From NCBI GenBank assembly GCA_033980235.1, contig CM067065.1, positions 21,890,837 through 21,954,836 of the forward strand: DNA of 64,000 nt. Direction: 5' to 3'. Shown piece after piece: positions 1-10,452 of this stretch (positions are counted from its first letter, which is position 1; each line of letters starts with the position of its first letter). Source of the DNA: Diadema setosum (taxonomy: Eukaryota > Echinodermata > Echinoidea > Diadematoida > Diadematidae). Below the pieces are notes generated by a model. The model did not search any database and was not told the DNA's origin. It worked only from the letters and a program-made list of their open reading frames with translations. The position numbers and the translations under genes are program-made.

Positions 1-408
1 GCAGTGTCATTAATTTTGATCAGGTTCAGCTCCTGTGCAGTGCTGAGTCCTAGAAGACATCCGGCTGAGCCTTGAACCTCACAGATATCTGCCACAGTGG
101 TTTTCCTGTGCGTTTCAATGAGACCAGTAAAAGTGCCAAGCACTGCCAGTGGTTTGCTTGCACCATATGGAAATAGTTTGATGGAAGTCTTCCTGAGTTT
201 CATGTTCAGTTTCTTGAACGTGTTCTCGTCGATAATGTTTCGCGAACACCCAGTGTCGATGATCATCGAACATGGCATGCCATTTATATCCACGTGTGTC
301 AATGGCTTGTTCATGGATACAGAGAACACATAGTCCTGCACGAAATCAACGGAACTCCGTGGGTTAGTGCTGTCAGCACTGTGAGGTTCAGCATTGTCAT
401 CACTGTCT
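1..408 (-). pseudogene. Gypsy-1 retropepsin (aspartic protease) fragment
   Basis: The minus-strand frame is open across this stretch and carries the retropepsin active-site triad Asp-Thr-Gly (codons at 257-249), preceded by a short hydrophobic run (Met-Ile-Ile) and followed by Cys-Ser, as in Gypsy proteases. Downstream lies a Gly-Cys-Leu-Leu-Gly segment resembling the protease C-terminal region. In the element this enzyme would cleave the Gag-Pol polyprotein. The reading frame continues past base 1. Upstream it meets the truncated family A element at 413-866, which has replaced the end of the zinc-knuckle region. The plus-strand ORF over the same bases is a shadow. Confidence 0.82.
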
Positions 409-412
409 ATAT

Positions 413-866
413 GTGACCGTGCACCTCAAAACGAACATAAAGTCGCACACACTGATTTTGCGTGAGGACTGAAAATAAGTGAAATGGGTCAACCAGGCCG
501 AACTTGACTTTTTCATATTTTCTGAAAGAGCGGGTCTTCTTTTACATTATGCTAAAATTTGGTATCATAAAACGGGCAGGAAAGTGTGTGTTTTTTTTTT
601 AGCAGTTTATCTCGAACATTTTTGGTAGAATAGTGTGATTAGATGTGTGTCTTTAGAATCCCCTTTTTCATTTCTGAAAAACCTTGTCCACACTCTTCAC
701 TTTCAACTCTATTAAGTTTTGGAAGGATTGTGCTACTGCTTTGAAAGTTGGCATTAATTATGGACAGAATGTGTTAATGAGGCATGCTTAATTTCAGTTT
801 ATTTTGATAATCCCTTCATTGTTGTTACTCTGCTGGTTTACTTCCTGTTTTTTGTTCCATTCATCG
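413..866 (+). mobile_element. Family A TIR element, copy A1, 3'-truncated
   Basis: It starts with the family terminus GTGACCGTGCACCTCAAAAC and matches the first two thirds of the full-length copies A2 (3136-3824) and A6 (59764-60441). It stops abruptly at about 866, so the right terminal repeat is missing. The flanking ATAT at 409-412 fits the left half of a 4-bp target duplication. It sits inside the Gypsy-1 gag/protease region, and its right breakpoint falls in the second zinc knuckle. The truncation probably arose by a later deletion that also removed retrotransposon sequence. Confidence 0.85.
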
Positions 867-1192
867 TTTGTTGCATGTGTTGCAGCGTTTTCCCTTGGCA
901 GGACATTCTCCTGAATGAGGATAAGCATATCCACAGTGTCCACACTGTTCTGATTTTTTTTTTTCTTTTTCGTTGCCTTGTCACCCTGCTTCTGCTTCTG
1001 GCGTGCTGGTGTCTTACCACTACCAGACTGGGTGCCTGTGTGATTTGAGCGCTTCTGTTTGTGTTGTGTAGAAACACGATGAACCTGTGATGACGTATCA
1101 GCTTCGACGCCATCTGCACGCTCCTGTGACAGTTCAACGGATCGAGCAAGGTCAAGAAGTTCTTTTAGAGAAATCTGCTTCTCCAGAGCTCG
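867..1192 (-). pseudogene. Gypsy-1 gag C-terminal fragment with CCHC zinc knuckle
   Basis: Minus-strand translation from about 1192 gives a capsid C-terminal segment with an Arg-Arg-Arg start, an SLKELLDLAR-type helix and a Lys-rich basic tail. A poly-T run (about 954-964) then causes a frameshift into a Cys-rich segment with spacing CX2CX5HX3C followed by a second CX2C, the start of a second knuckle. Zinc knuckles bind the genomic RNA during packaging. The segment is cut at 866 by family A element A1. It continues the gag piece at 2760-2904 across the hAT-like insertion. Confidence 0.8.
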
Positions 1193-1200
1193 TCTTCGCA

Positions 1201-2751
1201 CAACGGCGTAGCCAGGATTTCATCTGGGGGGGGGGGGGGGGGGGCGGTTAGTCTGCGAGGGAGCGAAGCGACCGAGCCCGAGCGAGCGGAGCGAGGGGGG
1301 GGGGGGGAGGGTGTGGAAGGGGGTCGTCCCCCCCCCCCCTCCCACGGTAAGAACTTTTTGCATTTGGATGTTGTAAATGGTGCAATTTGATGCATGTTTT
1401 TGCGCGTTTTATCGACGTGAAACAGTTCCACTTGTTGAAGGTATAGCAGTATATTTTAGTGTAGATTATTATTGAACAATTTGCCTATAACATGATATAA
1501 TTTAGATATACTACTTGTATTAATTCTTTTCACTGAATATCATGAACGCGACTGAACCCGAGCGAGCGGAGCGAGGGAAGGGGGAGGGGAGGGTGTGGAC
1601 CCCGTGGGAGGAGGGTGTGGACCCCCCTCCCACGGTGAGAACTTTTTGCAGTTTGATGTTGCAAATGGTGCAGTTTGATGCATGTTTTTGCGTTTTAACG
1701 AGTTGAAACAGTCCCACTTGTTTAGGGTTGCAGTGTATTTCAGTGTAGATTATTATTGAACAATTTGCCTATAAAATGGTATAATTTAAATACACTGGTC
1801 TTCTTGTATTACTTCTTACAATGAATACCATGAACGCTGTCTGTTCAGCAATCAAACAGAAAAAGCATGCGCACGAGGGTGTAGATAGGGGAATATCCCC
1901 TCCCACACGAAGGTGATTTTGCGTTTTCAGACCTGAAATTCAGCGATCTGGTGCAAATTTTTTGTGCTATACTTTTTCATCGAAGTGTTAAAATCGCGGA
2001 ATTTAGCTCTTATTCCGAATGTGCACCATCTGTGCGTGTGTATAAAGTCTCGTGAGGTAGAGCTTAGGGGAAGGGGGATTCCCCCTCCTGCTCGCGGAGC
2101 TTTTGCGTTTTTAGATTTGAAATAAAGCGATCTGGGTATAGCCACAGTCTACTTTTTTGCATGGCGGGGGGGGGGGGGGGGGAGCAGGGAGAAGGCGTGG
2201 GTGAGTGTTATCTCCACCCTTCCCTTCCGATGGAGCTTTTATCTTTTTAAGGTTGAAATTGAGATACACAATGTATCTCGTATACGCATATTTGATGGAA
2301 TCAACATTTGGGAAATCACCCCCCCCCCCAAAAAAAAAAAGGATGGGGGGGGGGGCTGAGGGAGGAAAGGGTCGATTAAAAGGGGAATTTCCCCTTATAC
2401 ATGAGGGAACCTTCAGTTTTCGGAATATAAGTCTTGTGCACTCCGAATTATTCAGAATTTTTTGTAAATCTAAAAAGTGTACTTAGCTATATAGGGAAAG
2501 AGACACAGATGGGGAGGGGGAGAGATTTTGCATATTTTGAATTGAAATTCAACTATCTGGTGCACACTTTGATTGAAATATTCAAAAAGAATATCTTATT
2601 TGATGAAAGGTTGCAAAGGAGACCCGCTTCATGTGCATGCATACAGTATACACGCATTTTTTTTTTCCGCCTCCCAAATCCCCGGTCCATATCTTAGGGG
2701 GGGGGGGGGGGGGGGGGCGACCGCGCCCATCGCCCCCTGGCTACGCCAGTG
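1201..2751. mobile_element. hAT-like non-autonomous element with 8-bp target duplication
   Basis: The ends are inverted repeats: CAACGGCGTAGCCAGG at 1201-1216 and the complement of CACTGGCGTAGCCAGG at 2736-2751. Perfect direct repeats TCTTCGCA flank it at 1193-1200 and 2752-2759. An 8-bp duplication with CA..GGCGT termini is the hAT signature. Removing the element and one repeat restores the gag frame of Gypsy-1. The interior has no transposase. It is built from degenerate modules: a G-run/CGAGCGGAGCGAGG block, a C-run and an AT-rich tail. Two clear direct copies lie near 1262-1548 and 1549-1835, with weaker ones to about 2500. The small ORFs here are low-complexity artefacts. Confidence 0.88.
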
Positions 2752-2759
2752 TCTTCGCA

Positions 2760-2904
2760 GCTGTCCAGATCGACAACCAGTGATGATCTGCGTCAGCAGT
2801 TCACGCTCGACGTCAACAAACTGACATTTCTCTGTCCCTTTCCGAAGTCGTGTGCAGAACTGTGCTACATTTTCATCCGGCTGTTGGGTAAGGCGGCGAA
2901 ACAA
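2760..2904 (-). pseudogene. Gypsy-1 gag capsid middle fragment
   Basis: On the minus strand this short stretch encodes a typical Gypsy capsid segment: an F-R-R-L-T-Q motif, Asp-Glu-Asn-Val-Ala-Gln-Phe, then Arg-Leu-Arg-Lys and an Ile-Ile-x-Gly-Cys block. It is bounded by element B1 on one side (TSD at 2905-2908) and by the hAT-like element on the other (TSD at 2752-2759). Both boundaries fall inside codons of one continuous capsid frame, which is why I read these pieces as one gene split by two insertions. Confidence 0.82.
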
Positions 2905-2908
2905 AATT

Positions 2909-4102
2909 GAGTATATGAATATAAGAACGACCCAAGTCCATGGATGACCATTTCAAGTAAACTTAAAAAAACTTCATATTTTTTTTATTTGTCAAAAAAT
3001 ATTCTATTTAACTGTGATGGGAAAGCAACATTGTATATACAATTTAGAACATATATTATTATGACAATTAACATTTACATTAATTGTGGAGAGGCCATTT
3101 TGTGTGATGGACTTGGGTCGTTCTTTGATTCATATGTGACCGTGCACCTCAAAACGAACAAAAAGTCGCACACAATGATTTTGCGTGAGGACTGAAAATA
3201 AGTGAAATGGGTCAACCTAGCCGAGCTTGACTTTTTCATATTTTCTGAAAGAGCGGGTCTTCTTTTGCATTATGCTGAAATATGGTATCATAAGACGGGC
3301 AGGAAAGTGTGTTTTTTCAGCAGTTTATCTCGAACATTTTTGGTAGAATAGTGTGATTAGGTGCGTCTTTAGAATCCCTTTTTCATTTCTGAAAAACCTT
3401 GTCCTCACTCTTCACTTTCAACTCTAATAACTTTTGAAAAGATTGTGCTACTGCTTTGAAAATTGTCATTCATTATGGACAGAATATGTTAATGAGGCAT
3501 GCTTAATTTCAGTTTAATCTGATAATCCCTTCATTGTTGTTACTCTGGTGGTTTACTTCCTGTTTTTTGTCCCATTCATCGCACAGCCAGCACGGTTTGG
3601 TAAAGATTAAGCGCTTGAATAGACACTGTACTTTAGAGCCTCTTTTCTCAGTTCACACCTTTCCTGAGTTTGTGCTTTCTTTCCAATATTCAGATAGGTT
3701 AGGAGAGTCCATTTGATTTGAGTTATACATCATTTTAAAGCTTAAAGTCTGTTCTTTCAGAATATGGTCTTAACTTAAAATTCATGTCTGGCGACTTTTT
3801 GTTTGTTTTGAGGTGCAGTGTCACATATGGACTTGGGTCGTTCTTTGATTCATACACATGATATTCTGCTATAGAGATGAGAGAAGGACGAGAGAGGGCG
3901 CTATGATATGAATGTAAGAACGACCCAAGTCCTTCATGTTTACATTCATATAAGATTTAACTCATTTATTTCAGGCACTTCCGGAGGTAATTAGGATTTA
4001 TCATTTATACACAAGATGAGTCCATGCATAAGCTACAATTTCCCATGTCAAACTAAATTTGGCCCAAAATTGGACTTGGGTCGTTCTTATATTCATATAC
4101 TC
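2909..4102. mobile_element. Family B TIR element, copy B1, hosting A2
   Basis: Inverted termini of about 33 bp start GAGTATATGAATATAAGAAC and run into the motif CGACCCAAGTCC; the mirror image ends at 4102. Direct repeats AATT flank it (2905-2908 and 4103-4106). The motif GGACTTGGGTCGTTCTT recurs inside in both orientations (near 3109, 3828, 3916), so the element is a set of inverted modules. No transposase is visible. It interrupts the Gypsy-1 gag. Family A copy A2 (3136-3824) is nested within it. A second copy, B2, starts at 47506. Confidence 0.82.
3136..3824 (+). mobile_element. Family A TIR element, full-length copy A2 nested in B1
   Basis: It runs from GTGACCGTGCACC to GGTGCAGTGTCAC with roughly 35-bp imperfect inverted repeats that end near a shared AAAGTCGC block. 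It is flanked by ATAT on both sides (3132-3135, 3825-3828). The same B-element position in copy B2 (about 47718-47723) reads straight through with a single ATAT, which is an empty site. The length is 689 bp and no transposase is encoded. The recurring 60-codon ORF in this family begins with TTG and is probably not a gene. Confidence 0.9.
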
Positions 4103-4106
4103 AATT

Positions 4107-4384
4107 GTCTCGTAGACAATGTTCTTTTGTGGTACGAAATAGGCTTTCAGAGCGTCCAGTGCCTTGTTGTAATCATTTTCAGTTCCAGTGTCGGGCAGTG
4201 TGTCGAACACATTCTGCAGAAGTTCACCTCCTTAGTGTAGGATAAAGGCTCTCTTCCGTTTCGGTGTGGTGATATTAAACCCAACCATAGCCCCCTCGAC
4301 TCTTTTGATATATTGTTCCCATCTCTGACTCAGGGACGCACTGTCACCGTGTGGATCAAACGGCGGAAGAACTGGCATAGACAT
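4107..4384 (-). pseudogene. Gypsy-1 gag N-terminal fragment
   Basis: Minus-strand ATG at 4384 opens Met-Ser-Met-Pro, then a Pro-Pro-Phe-Asp-Pro segment and a Trp-Glu-Gln-Tyr helix typical of the start of Gypsy/Mag-like Gag. The frame continues through a VFDTLPDTG segment and a YFVPQKN segment to the boundary with element B1. An in-frame TAA lies near 4237, in a position where a capsid residue is expected. The start lies 137 bases inside the primer-binding-like site. Gag forms the particle shell of the element. Confidence 0.8.
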
Positions 4385-4520
4385 ATTGACGATACGTAAA
4401 TGTCAATGTGTTGGGCTAATCTTAGTACTCAATCACAACCGTGGGCAGACATGACGCTGGTAGAAGTCAGATATCTCACATACTTGGTGAAGTCAGAACT
4501 TGAACTGAGGCTCCACTACT

Positions 4521-4528
4521 CGTCGCCA
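4521..4528 (-). other. Probable tRNA primer-binding site of Gypsy-1
   Basis: On the minus strand the sequence just inside the LTR reads TGGCGACGAG. It begins with the TGG that pairs with the CCA tail of a tRNA primer, and the same start is common in Mag-like Gypsy elements. One base separates it from the LTR end. Which tRNA is the primer was not determined. Confidence 0.55.
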
Positions 4529-4529
4529 T

Positions 4530-4704
4530 TGTAATGTACGGTTGTGTACACTTGACAAATTCAGATCGTATTCAGGAACTATAGAACTCAACTTCATTTT
4601 CAGGCATCTTAGAGCGAGATTGGCGTTTGCACTTTCGCCATGATAGCAACATCTTATTGCCGTAGGTGGCGGCATACATGTGTACATAACTGCGGGATAC
4701 TACA
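4530..4704 (-). repeat. 5' LTR of Gypsy-1
   Basis: On the minus strand this segment starts TGTAGTATCCCGCAG and ends ACA, the usual TG..CA pattern, and is followed by a TGG-type primer site and then gag. A length of 175 bp suits the short LTRs of Mag-like elements. The partner LTR would lie left of the window, so I could not verify it by pairing. Confidence 0.65.
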
Positions 4705-5574
4705 GTTGTAATACCATGAAAACGTATTAACTCTAATGTTTGTCCTGCCCCGAATGATTATACACACTGGTAAAATCCCGTGCGTTGACCCTACAACGAT
4801 TAATTTACCCGTTCCATACTGAATTCTGAAATGCCCATAAACTTAATACACAGGCCACCAGGTTCCCGTACAGACCGGGTTAAGAACCATGAATCAGATA
4901 CGTATTTCCTTTGATAAATGTTAACAACCTTTCATGTGGATAGTTTTCCGCTTTCTTTTGTGTCGATCAACTGATAACTCTGTCGAATCAAAGACATTAC
5001 AAAGAATAACAATCAGAAGGAAGTATCAAGTGCGCCTAATTAAGAATTGTACCCACAAATTGTTAATTGAGCTCTGATGAGTATTCCCTGCTGAAAAAAT
5101 GGCAATTATTCTTTTTCATACCAGCAAATATATTAGAAATGATTTATGATTTTTTTTTTTAACTCTGAACAGGTGGTATGAGTTAAAAGGCTACACGGAT
5201 GTTGGTAGATCCACCCTTGATGGGTGTAGATTGAAGTGCTCGTGGCTGTTTTCTGACACCTGAAAACTTCGATTAAAAATGATTATTTGTGAAAGATGAG
5301 CAAAAGAATGTCAAGCGAAAAGCGTTACCGAGATATGTGTTTATCATACAATGTCAGGCGATTATAAAAGAAAAGTCAGCAGCTTTACAATTCAATTCAA
5401 TTCAATATTTTAATACGTAAATAGCTTATCCTAACAAAAAAAAAAATGATAAAACAAGGAAGTAGGCTTACATCATATCAGCACAGAGCTCGTTAGTGAA
5501 GATGTACAAGCCATGGGGGATGAAATCTACCTAAGTCAATATTTGATGTGAAGAATGAATGGCTTAGATCAACA
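4705..5574. other. Non-coding, with possible LINE tail near 5388-5440
   Basis: No gene is seen. On the minus strand, 5440 to about 5388 reads like the 3' end of a non-LTR retrotransposon, finishing in three or four repeats of TTGAA, the sort of short tandem tail left by CR1/RTE-type LINEs. No coding remnant is attached. The rest is AT-rich sequence without recognisable features. Confidence 0.4.
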
Positions 5575-5578
5575 TTAA

Positions 5579-6600
5579 AGATAATAAAAAGTTTTGGTAC
5601 CTCAAAAGCTTCCCTGAATTTCCTTGTCTTGGTTTGTGTTTCGGGTTAAAGTACGTTGTCTGTGGGAATTACTCGCCCAAAGTGCTCTCATGTCTTAGTA
5701 ATCATGCAATAATGGTTTCGTACCAGAGCAGACGCTGTACAGCGTCGATAAATATTGTACGAAACCGCTGACTGCGACCAGCAGCGTGCAGCCCATTGTA
5801 CGCATAGCTAACTGCGACCAGCAGCCCCATACGCAGAGCGTCATGGGGCTTCGCATTGTAGCATTCAGGATCATGACAGAATTAGTATCGCGGGTAAATG
5901 TCAACTTAAAATCCAAAAATTTCTTCGATTTGAAGACTTACCAATTAAGTTGAAGTATTGAAAACAGGCTTCGAACAACGTTTGGTTCTGCCAATAGTCC
6001 CTTTCTGTTCGAATTGATGACTGAATGTGACTAGGTCGAGAGGACCTTGGGAGAGCTACATACACTGCATACTATGGCCAGCGCATGCGCACACAAACAT
6101 CTTATCCGTTCATGGATTTGAAATTTGTGCGCATGTGATGTGTTCGCAGGCACTGGCTGTAGTATTCAGTGTACTGTATGTAGCTCTCCTAAGGTCCTGT
6201 CGACCGAGTCACATTCAGTCATCAATTCGAACAGAAAGGGACTATAGGCAGAACCAAACGTTGCCCACAGCCTGTTTTCAATACTTCAACTTAATTGGTA
6301 AGTCTTCAAATTGAAGAATTTATGGGATTTTAAGTTGACACTTACCCTGCGATACTAAATCTGTCATGATCCTGAATGCTACAATGCGAAGCCCGATTAC
6401 GCTATGCGTATGGGACTGCTGGTCGCTATGCGTATGGGGCTGCTGGTCGCAGTTAATTGCATGATTACTAAGACATGAGAGCACTTTGGGGCGAGTAAGT
6501 CTCACAATGTTAGTTATATGAAAGGTAGTTTAACCTGAAACACAAACTAAGACAAGGACATTCAAGGACACTTTTGAGGTACCAAAACTTTTTATTATCT
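5579..6600. mobile_element. Family D foldback element, copy D1, TTAA-flanked
   Basis: The whole element folds on itself, with arms of nearly 500 bp. The ends read AGATAATAAAAAGTTTTGGT and its complement. TTAA lies at both borders (5575-5578 and 6601-6604), the target used by piggyBac-like and some Kolobok transposons. The copy at 48945-49820 has the same ends and the same TTAA borders. There is no transposase, so it is non-autonomous. The left arm contains an extra small hairpin absent from the right arm. ORFs here are shadows of the palindrome. Confidence 0.85.
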
Positions 6601-6604
6601 TTAA

Positions 6605-8146
6605 AGAAGCCATTTTAGTGTTGGTCGTAAAGCGAAATCAGTTATGATTTAGTGACATTAACTGTTATTGGCAAGAAAAATACGAATATATTGAGGATGC
6701 AGTAGGTTGCTTTTTTAGGGGTTTCCGTCAAAAAGAATAGCCCTGCAAAGAACAAAGAGAAGATTTAAAAAAAAATCTGAAAAAATGACAAGCAAACAGT
6801 TGCAAGGACAATCTCATCGGAAATCAACCTAAACCGAAGAAAATGTAAATATACGTATCAAGTTATTTCCCAAATTCTTTATATCTAGTCTACGTATTAA
6901 AACGAAACGTGTTCTAGATGCGTTTTATCATGTTTATTGAGAGAGTTACTCAGAGTTATTATTGGTAAGTCGTGCGTGAACAAAAGTCAGAATGCAGGAG
7001 CCTGCGATTTTAACAGATATTTTCTATTTTCAGTATAGTTGCTAATAAAGAGAATGCAGAATGAGAAAGTCAATTTAAAATTAGAAGGGGCATGTAGTCA
7101 ACGTTCTCTCTAAAGATTTTATGCACGTCCGCGGAAAGGAAATAATGAATGCACAAAGAAGAAGCGAAGTGCATGATCAACTTTGAGTCTTGTGCGACTG
7201 CTCAGTATACATTTGGTGACGACGCGGCGTATTGGTAGCTCAAAAATTACAGCATCTTCGCTCCCGTTTCGGCGAGAATCTGATTTTGTGTTCCCCTTCC
7301 AATTCGTCCATTGTGTACACCCTACTGACGTTGTCGTCTTCATTTTTTCTGAAGTTCTCTGGACACGAATAAAAACATAAGAAAGAAGGGTTAGAAGCGT
7401 TGGAAATGAAAGAATGATTGATAGTCTCACAGTGAAATGTTAATCATTATTTTCTATTCATAGTTAAACAATTAAAACATGACTAACGAAATGCAGCACC
7501 TTTATATTTTTTTCTGCTTTTTCGGTTTGGAATCAAAGAAGTCAAACTTTGTTTTAGCAATCTCATTTTCTGTGTTGATAACAAAGATTACCGACGATAA
7601 TTGAAAAATGAGAAATATACATGTATATGTATATGGGTCAGAATTTTGAACGATGTACAATTGGGCCAAAACAAGGCAAAATTTAAAAAGTGGGAAATTC
7701 TCCAAATCATTTATCTTACCTGAAAGAGTATAACTCAAGCTTTAATATGAACCCAATTATACTAGGATTTCCCCAGTGGAACAAGTTTTTATTCACTGCG
7801 GAAGTTTACCACGTCCAGAGCAGCGAACGTCCGTAAGGAATAGTACTGCAAATATATTTGAATACCATTTAACATAGTTTGCAAAGATCTGATTCAGTTC
7901 AAAATCGTAACGAAATATCTTAAGGGACATGTGTACGTGTTGGCAGAATATACCCTTAACCTGTACGTAATGGTAGACAACTGATGATTTAACCAAATTC
8001 GTCATTTCTGTTGAAACACTGCTCTTCCGCTAAACACTTTCTCAACTTTACGCGCATTTCACAGAAACTCAATATTTTGACCTCTTATTTCACTATCCCA
8101 TACTTTGATCCTCACTCCCAAATAATAACATGCCTTTTTAAGATAT
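6605..8146. other. Unassigned AT-rich non-coding stretch
   Basis: I see no gene, RNA or repeat here that I can support. Several short ORFs occur on both strands (for example 7119-7430 and 7502-7738), but none shows a domain, splice context or copy elsewhere in the window. A small palindromic stretch of TATATG repeats lies near 7618-7635. Confidence 0.5.
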
Positions 8147-9209
8147 TGTAGCGGAATTTGAATAGCTAGATTTTGTGTAAGTTAGTGATACTAGATTGTG
8201 ATTGCTTTTCATTGCTTTTCACTTATTCCACACTTGTATTGTTTTGATGTAATCTGCGGTGCTCTCTTTGTTCTAGGACTTAATCATGAATTATTAGCTG
8301 TGCTCTTCTTCCGAGCTCGTTCATCCTTGTTTTCGACCTCGCCTCTGTCCTCGCTCTCTCCTTGCTTTCGACCTCGCCTCTGTCCTCGCTCTATCCTAGC
8401 TTTCGACCTCGCCTCTCTCCTCGCTCTATCCTTGCTTTCGTCCTTGCATCTGTTCTCGCTCTATCCTTGTCTCCGTCCTTGCCTCTGTCCTCGCTCTATC
8501 CTTGCTTTCGACCTCGCATCTCTGCCCTTATTCCGTTCTCGCTATGTCCTTTCTACTGTCCTCGCTCAAAGCTTATATTCCCATCTCACAATAATCTGAC
8601 TTTATTTGCTGTTATACCCGTACGTCTGTACTTCTGTCTTCGAACTGTCGAAGCTGTCTGTTTTCACTCTTTTGCTCGTAAATATCTGAGTCCCACCGAG
8701 CAAGCTCTGGAAAGAACACATGCTCTGCGGCCTTGCCTATAATCTCACTCTCTCCCCTTTGATGTGGTCCGGTCGCGTGCGACCTTCGTCCTACGTCACT
8801 CGACATCGCGGTTATGATATGCGATCCTGAGTTACGTAAGACGAGGACTAGCCGCTGACCTTAGAGAGGTTAAACCGTTGTTATAAATATTCCTGTTTTC
8901 ACTGTTTTGGTCAGTTGGATCAGAGTTGTGTTTTAGACTTGGTTTCGGAGTTAAAGAGTTGATTCTGAGTCGCGTGCGTGGTCCTGATCTGAGAAACTTC
9001 AGTCGCTTTCGGACTTTATAAACAGAGTTTCTGAAATGAGCACCGCAGTAACTTTGGTCTTGTAAATGCGTTCGTCGATATTTGACAATAAACTCAGAAT
9101 AGTAACTCTGTGTGACGCTTTCATCATGTCGTGTACCCTCCATCTTATCTAAATACTGACACAATCATCTGATCTATGCACACGGCCACGCGTACCAACG
9201 AACATTACA
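8147..9209 (+). repeat. 5' LTR of Gypsy-2
   Basis: It starts TGTAGCGGAATTTG and probably ends ACA at 9209, giving about 1.06 kb. The first 230 bp are nearly identical to 41555-41785, where a polypurine tract precedes them; this places the LTR start firmly. The end is inferred from the TGT..ACA pattern and the nearby gag start. It contains a tandem array of a CTCGCTCTATCCTTG-type unit (about 8335-8570), in which a Cys/Leu/Ser-rich ORF is an artefact of the repeats. Confidence 0.7.
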
Positions 9210-9245
9210 TGATAAAGCTTCCGAAGTAGGGCTGAGACTCGAACT

Positions 9246-10371
9246 ATGGCTCGAAGGAAACTTAGGAAAGCGGAGATGGAGCAGGAAATCAAACGTCTCG
9301 AGAGCGAGTTGGAAGAAGCCAACAAACACCTACCGCACAACTACGAACACGAGTTCAAACACGACCGGCATCACGCCAGAGAGACAGACAAGCAAGGGAC
9401 CCGGGCGGCTTCCACGCGTGTGACTGTTAGCCTCCCCCCGCAAGAACATTACGATGGACAAGGCAGACCGTGGGAGGGTTTCATCTTCTCGTTTCGCAGC
9501 CTAGCTCAAGTATGTCAGTAGGACGAGAGGGAACAGCGCTTTCGCCTGTCAGCGTGTCTTCGCGGAGACGCTTCGGACTTTGCATTTCAACAGCTGAGCA
9601 CGGAGGTAGTCAACGACCTCGACAAGCTCATCGCAAAACTGGAGAGCCGGTTCGCTGCACGAAAGACCCCAACGGCTTTTGTTTCGCAACTCGAATCACG
9701 TCGGCTTGGGCCAAAGGAGACAATTTCCGATTACGCGGCGGACATCCGACGGCTGACAACCTTTGTCGATGACGATTGGTATGCAGGAGCCAACGACTCT
9801 GCAGGAGGCTAGGGATATAGCCCAAAGATACCACCACCTGCGCGAGGAGGCCGTCAGAAACACATCTCGGGGTGGAATACGTTCAGTGTCGTCATCGGGG
9901 TCGACATCGGTCTCGGAGGAGAAATTAATTAACCTAATGTCGACCCTCAAGACCCGAATCACGCAGATATCTGAGGAAATACGAACCCAATTTCGACAAG
10001 GAAATAATGACTCCCGCCAATACCAGGGACAGCCCCGTGATCGACCTCAACCTCGATCGACTCCTCTCCGCTGCTATGAATGTCAAGAGCTAGGGCATTT
10101 CGCTAGAAATTGCCCCTATCGACGGTACTCTCCACGAGACAACATGCCCCAACAATTCAACCCTGCTCCTTCTCCGTCGAATATCACCGCTCAGGGGCAA
10201 GGAATGCCGCAGTGGATGTCGCAGCCGTTACCGTCATCGTCAATACCTCCGCATCACCAACAGTTCCTGCATCAGCAGTCGCATGGCCCACCCCAAGTTC
10301 CCCAGCAGGCGCGCCAGCAGCAGTCGTCAAGTGGCCAACCAGCCAGCATGGATCGCTCATCGGGAAACTGA
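9246..10371 (+). pseudogene. Gypsy-2 gag
   Basis: It begins at ATG 9246 with a Lys/Glu-rich predicted coiled coil (roughly residues 1-35). The capsid frame continues through an in-frame TAG (9519-9521) to about 9780, where the frame shifts, with sequence apparently lost. The second part (about 9763-10371) has an Ala-Arg-Asp-Ile-Ala-Gln helix and one zinc knuckle, CX2CX4HX4C, at about 10072-10113, followed by a Gln/Pro/Ser-rich tail. The product would be the particle shell and RNA-binding protein. The stop and the frame change make it non-functional. Confidence 0.88.
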
Positions 10372-10452
10372 TGTCGGGCGGCTTCGTCGACCAGGGCCTC
10401 GCCCGAACTAGTGAAGACGCACCTAGATTATACGTGTTAATGAAAGTACAGG

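Larger units (their letters stand above)
1..4704 (-). mobile_element. Gypsy-1 LTR retrotransposon, 5' half, broken by three insertions
   Basis: Read on the minus strand this is a Gypsy/Metaviridae-type element: LTR (4704-4530), primer-binding-like site (4528-4521), gag start (4384), gag body in three pieces, CCHC zinc-knuckle region, then an aspartic protease that runs off the left edge. RT and integrase lie outside the window. The gag pieces fit together in frame once the inserted elements at 1201-2751 and 2909-4102 and one copy of each target duplication are discounted, so the element was there first. The short LTR and the knuckle style suggest the Mag/SURL-like branch; that clade call is inference. 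It carries at least one in-frame stop and one frameshift and is dead. Confidence 0.85.

Noticed and set aside
97..333. Plus-strand 78-codon ORF
   Set aside because: It is antisense to the Gypsy-1 protease, whose active-site motif is on the minus strand.
3534..3716. A 60-codon ORF present in family A copies (also at 41984, 46087, 46915 and near 60150)
   Set aside because: It recurs because the copies are similar, it begins with TTG rather than ATG, and it shows no domain; a non-coding MITE interior explains it.
3132..3828. Family A as a Tc1/mariner MITE with a TA duplication
   Set aside because: A2 and A5 alone are compatible with TA, but A6 (ATTT) and the related C2 (AATT) are not; a 4-bp duplication fits every clean copy.
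8198..8742. Ser/Leu/Pro-rich ORFs that look like a secreted repeat protein
   Set aside because: They lie inside the Gypsy-2 LTR, in its short tandem array, and are partly repeated in the LTR fragment at 41606.
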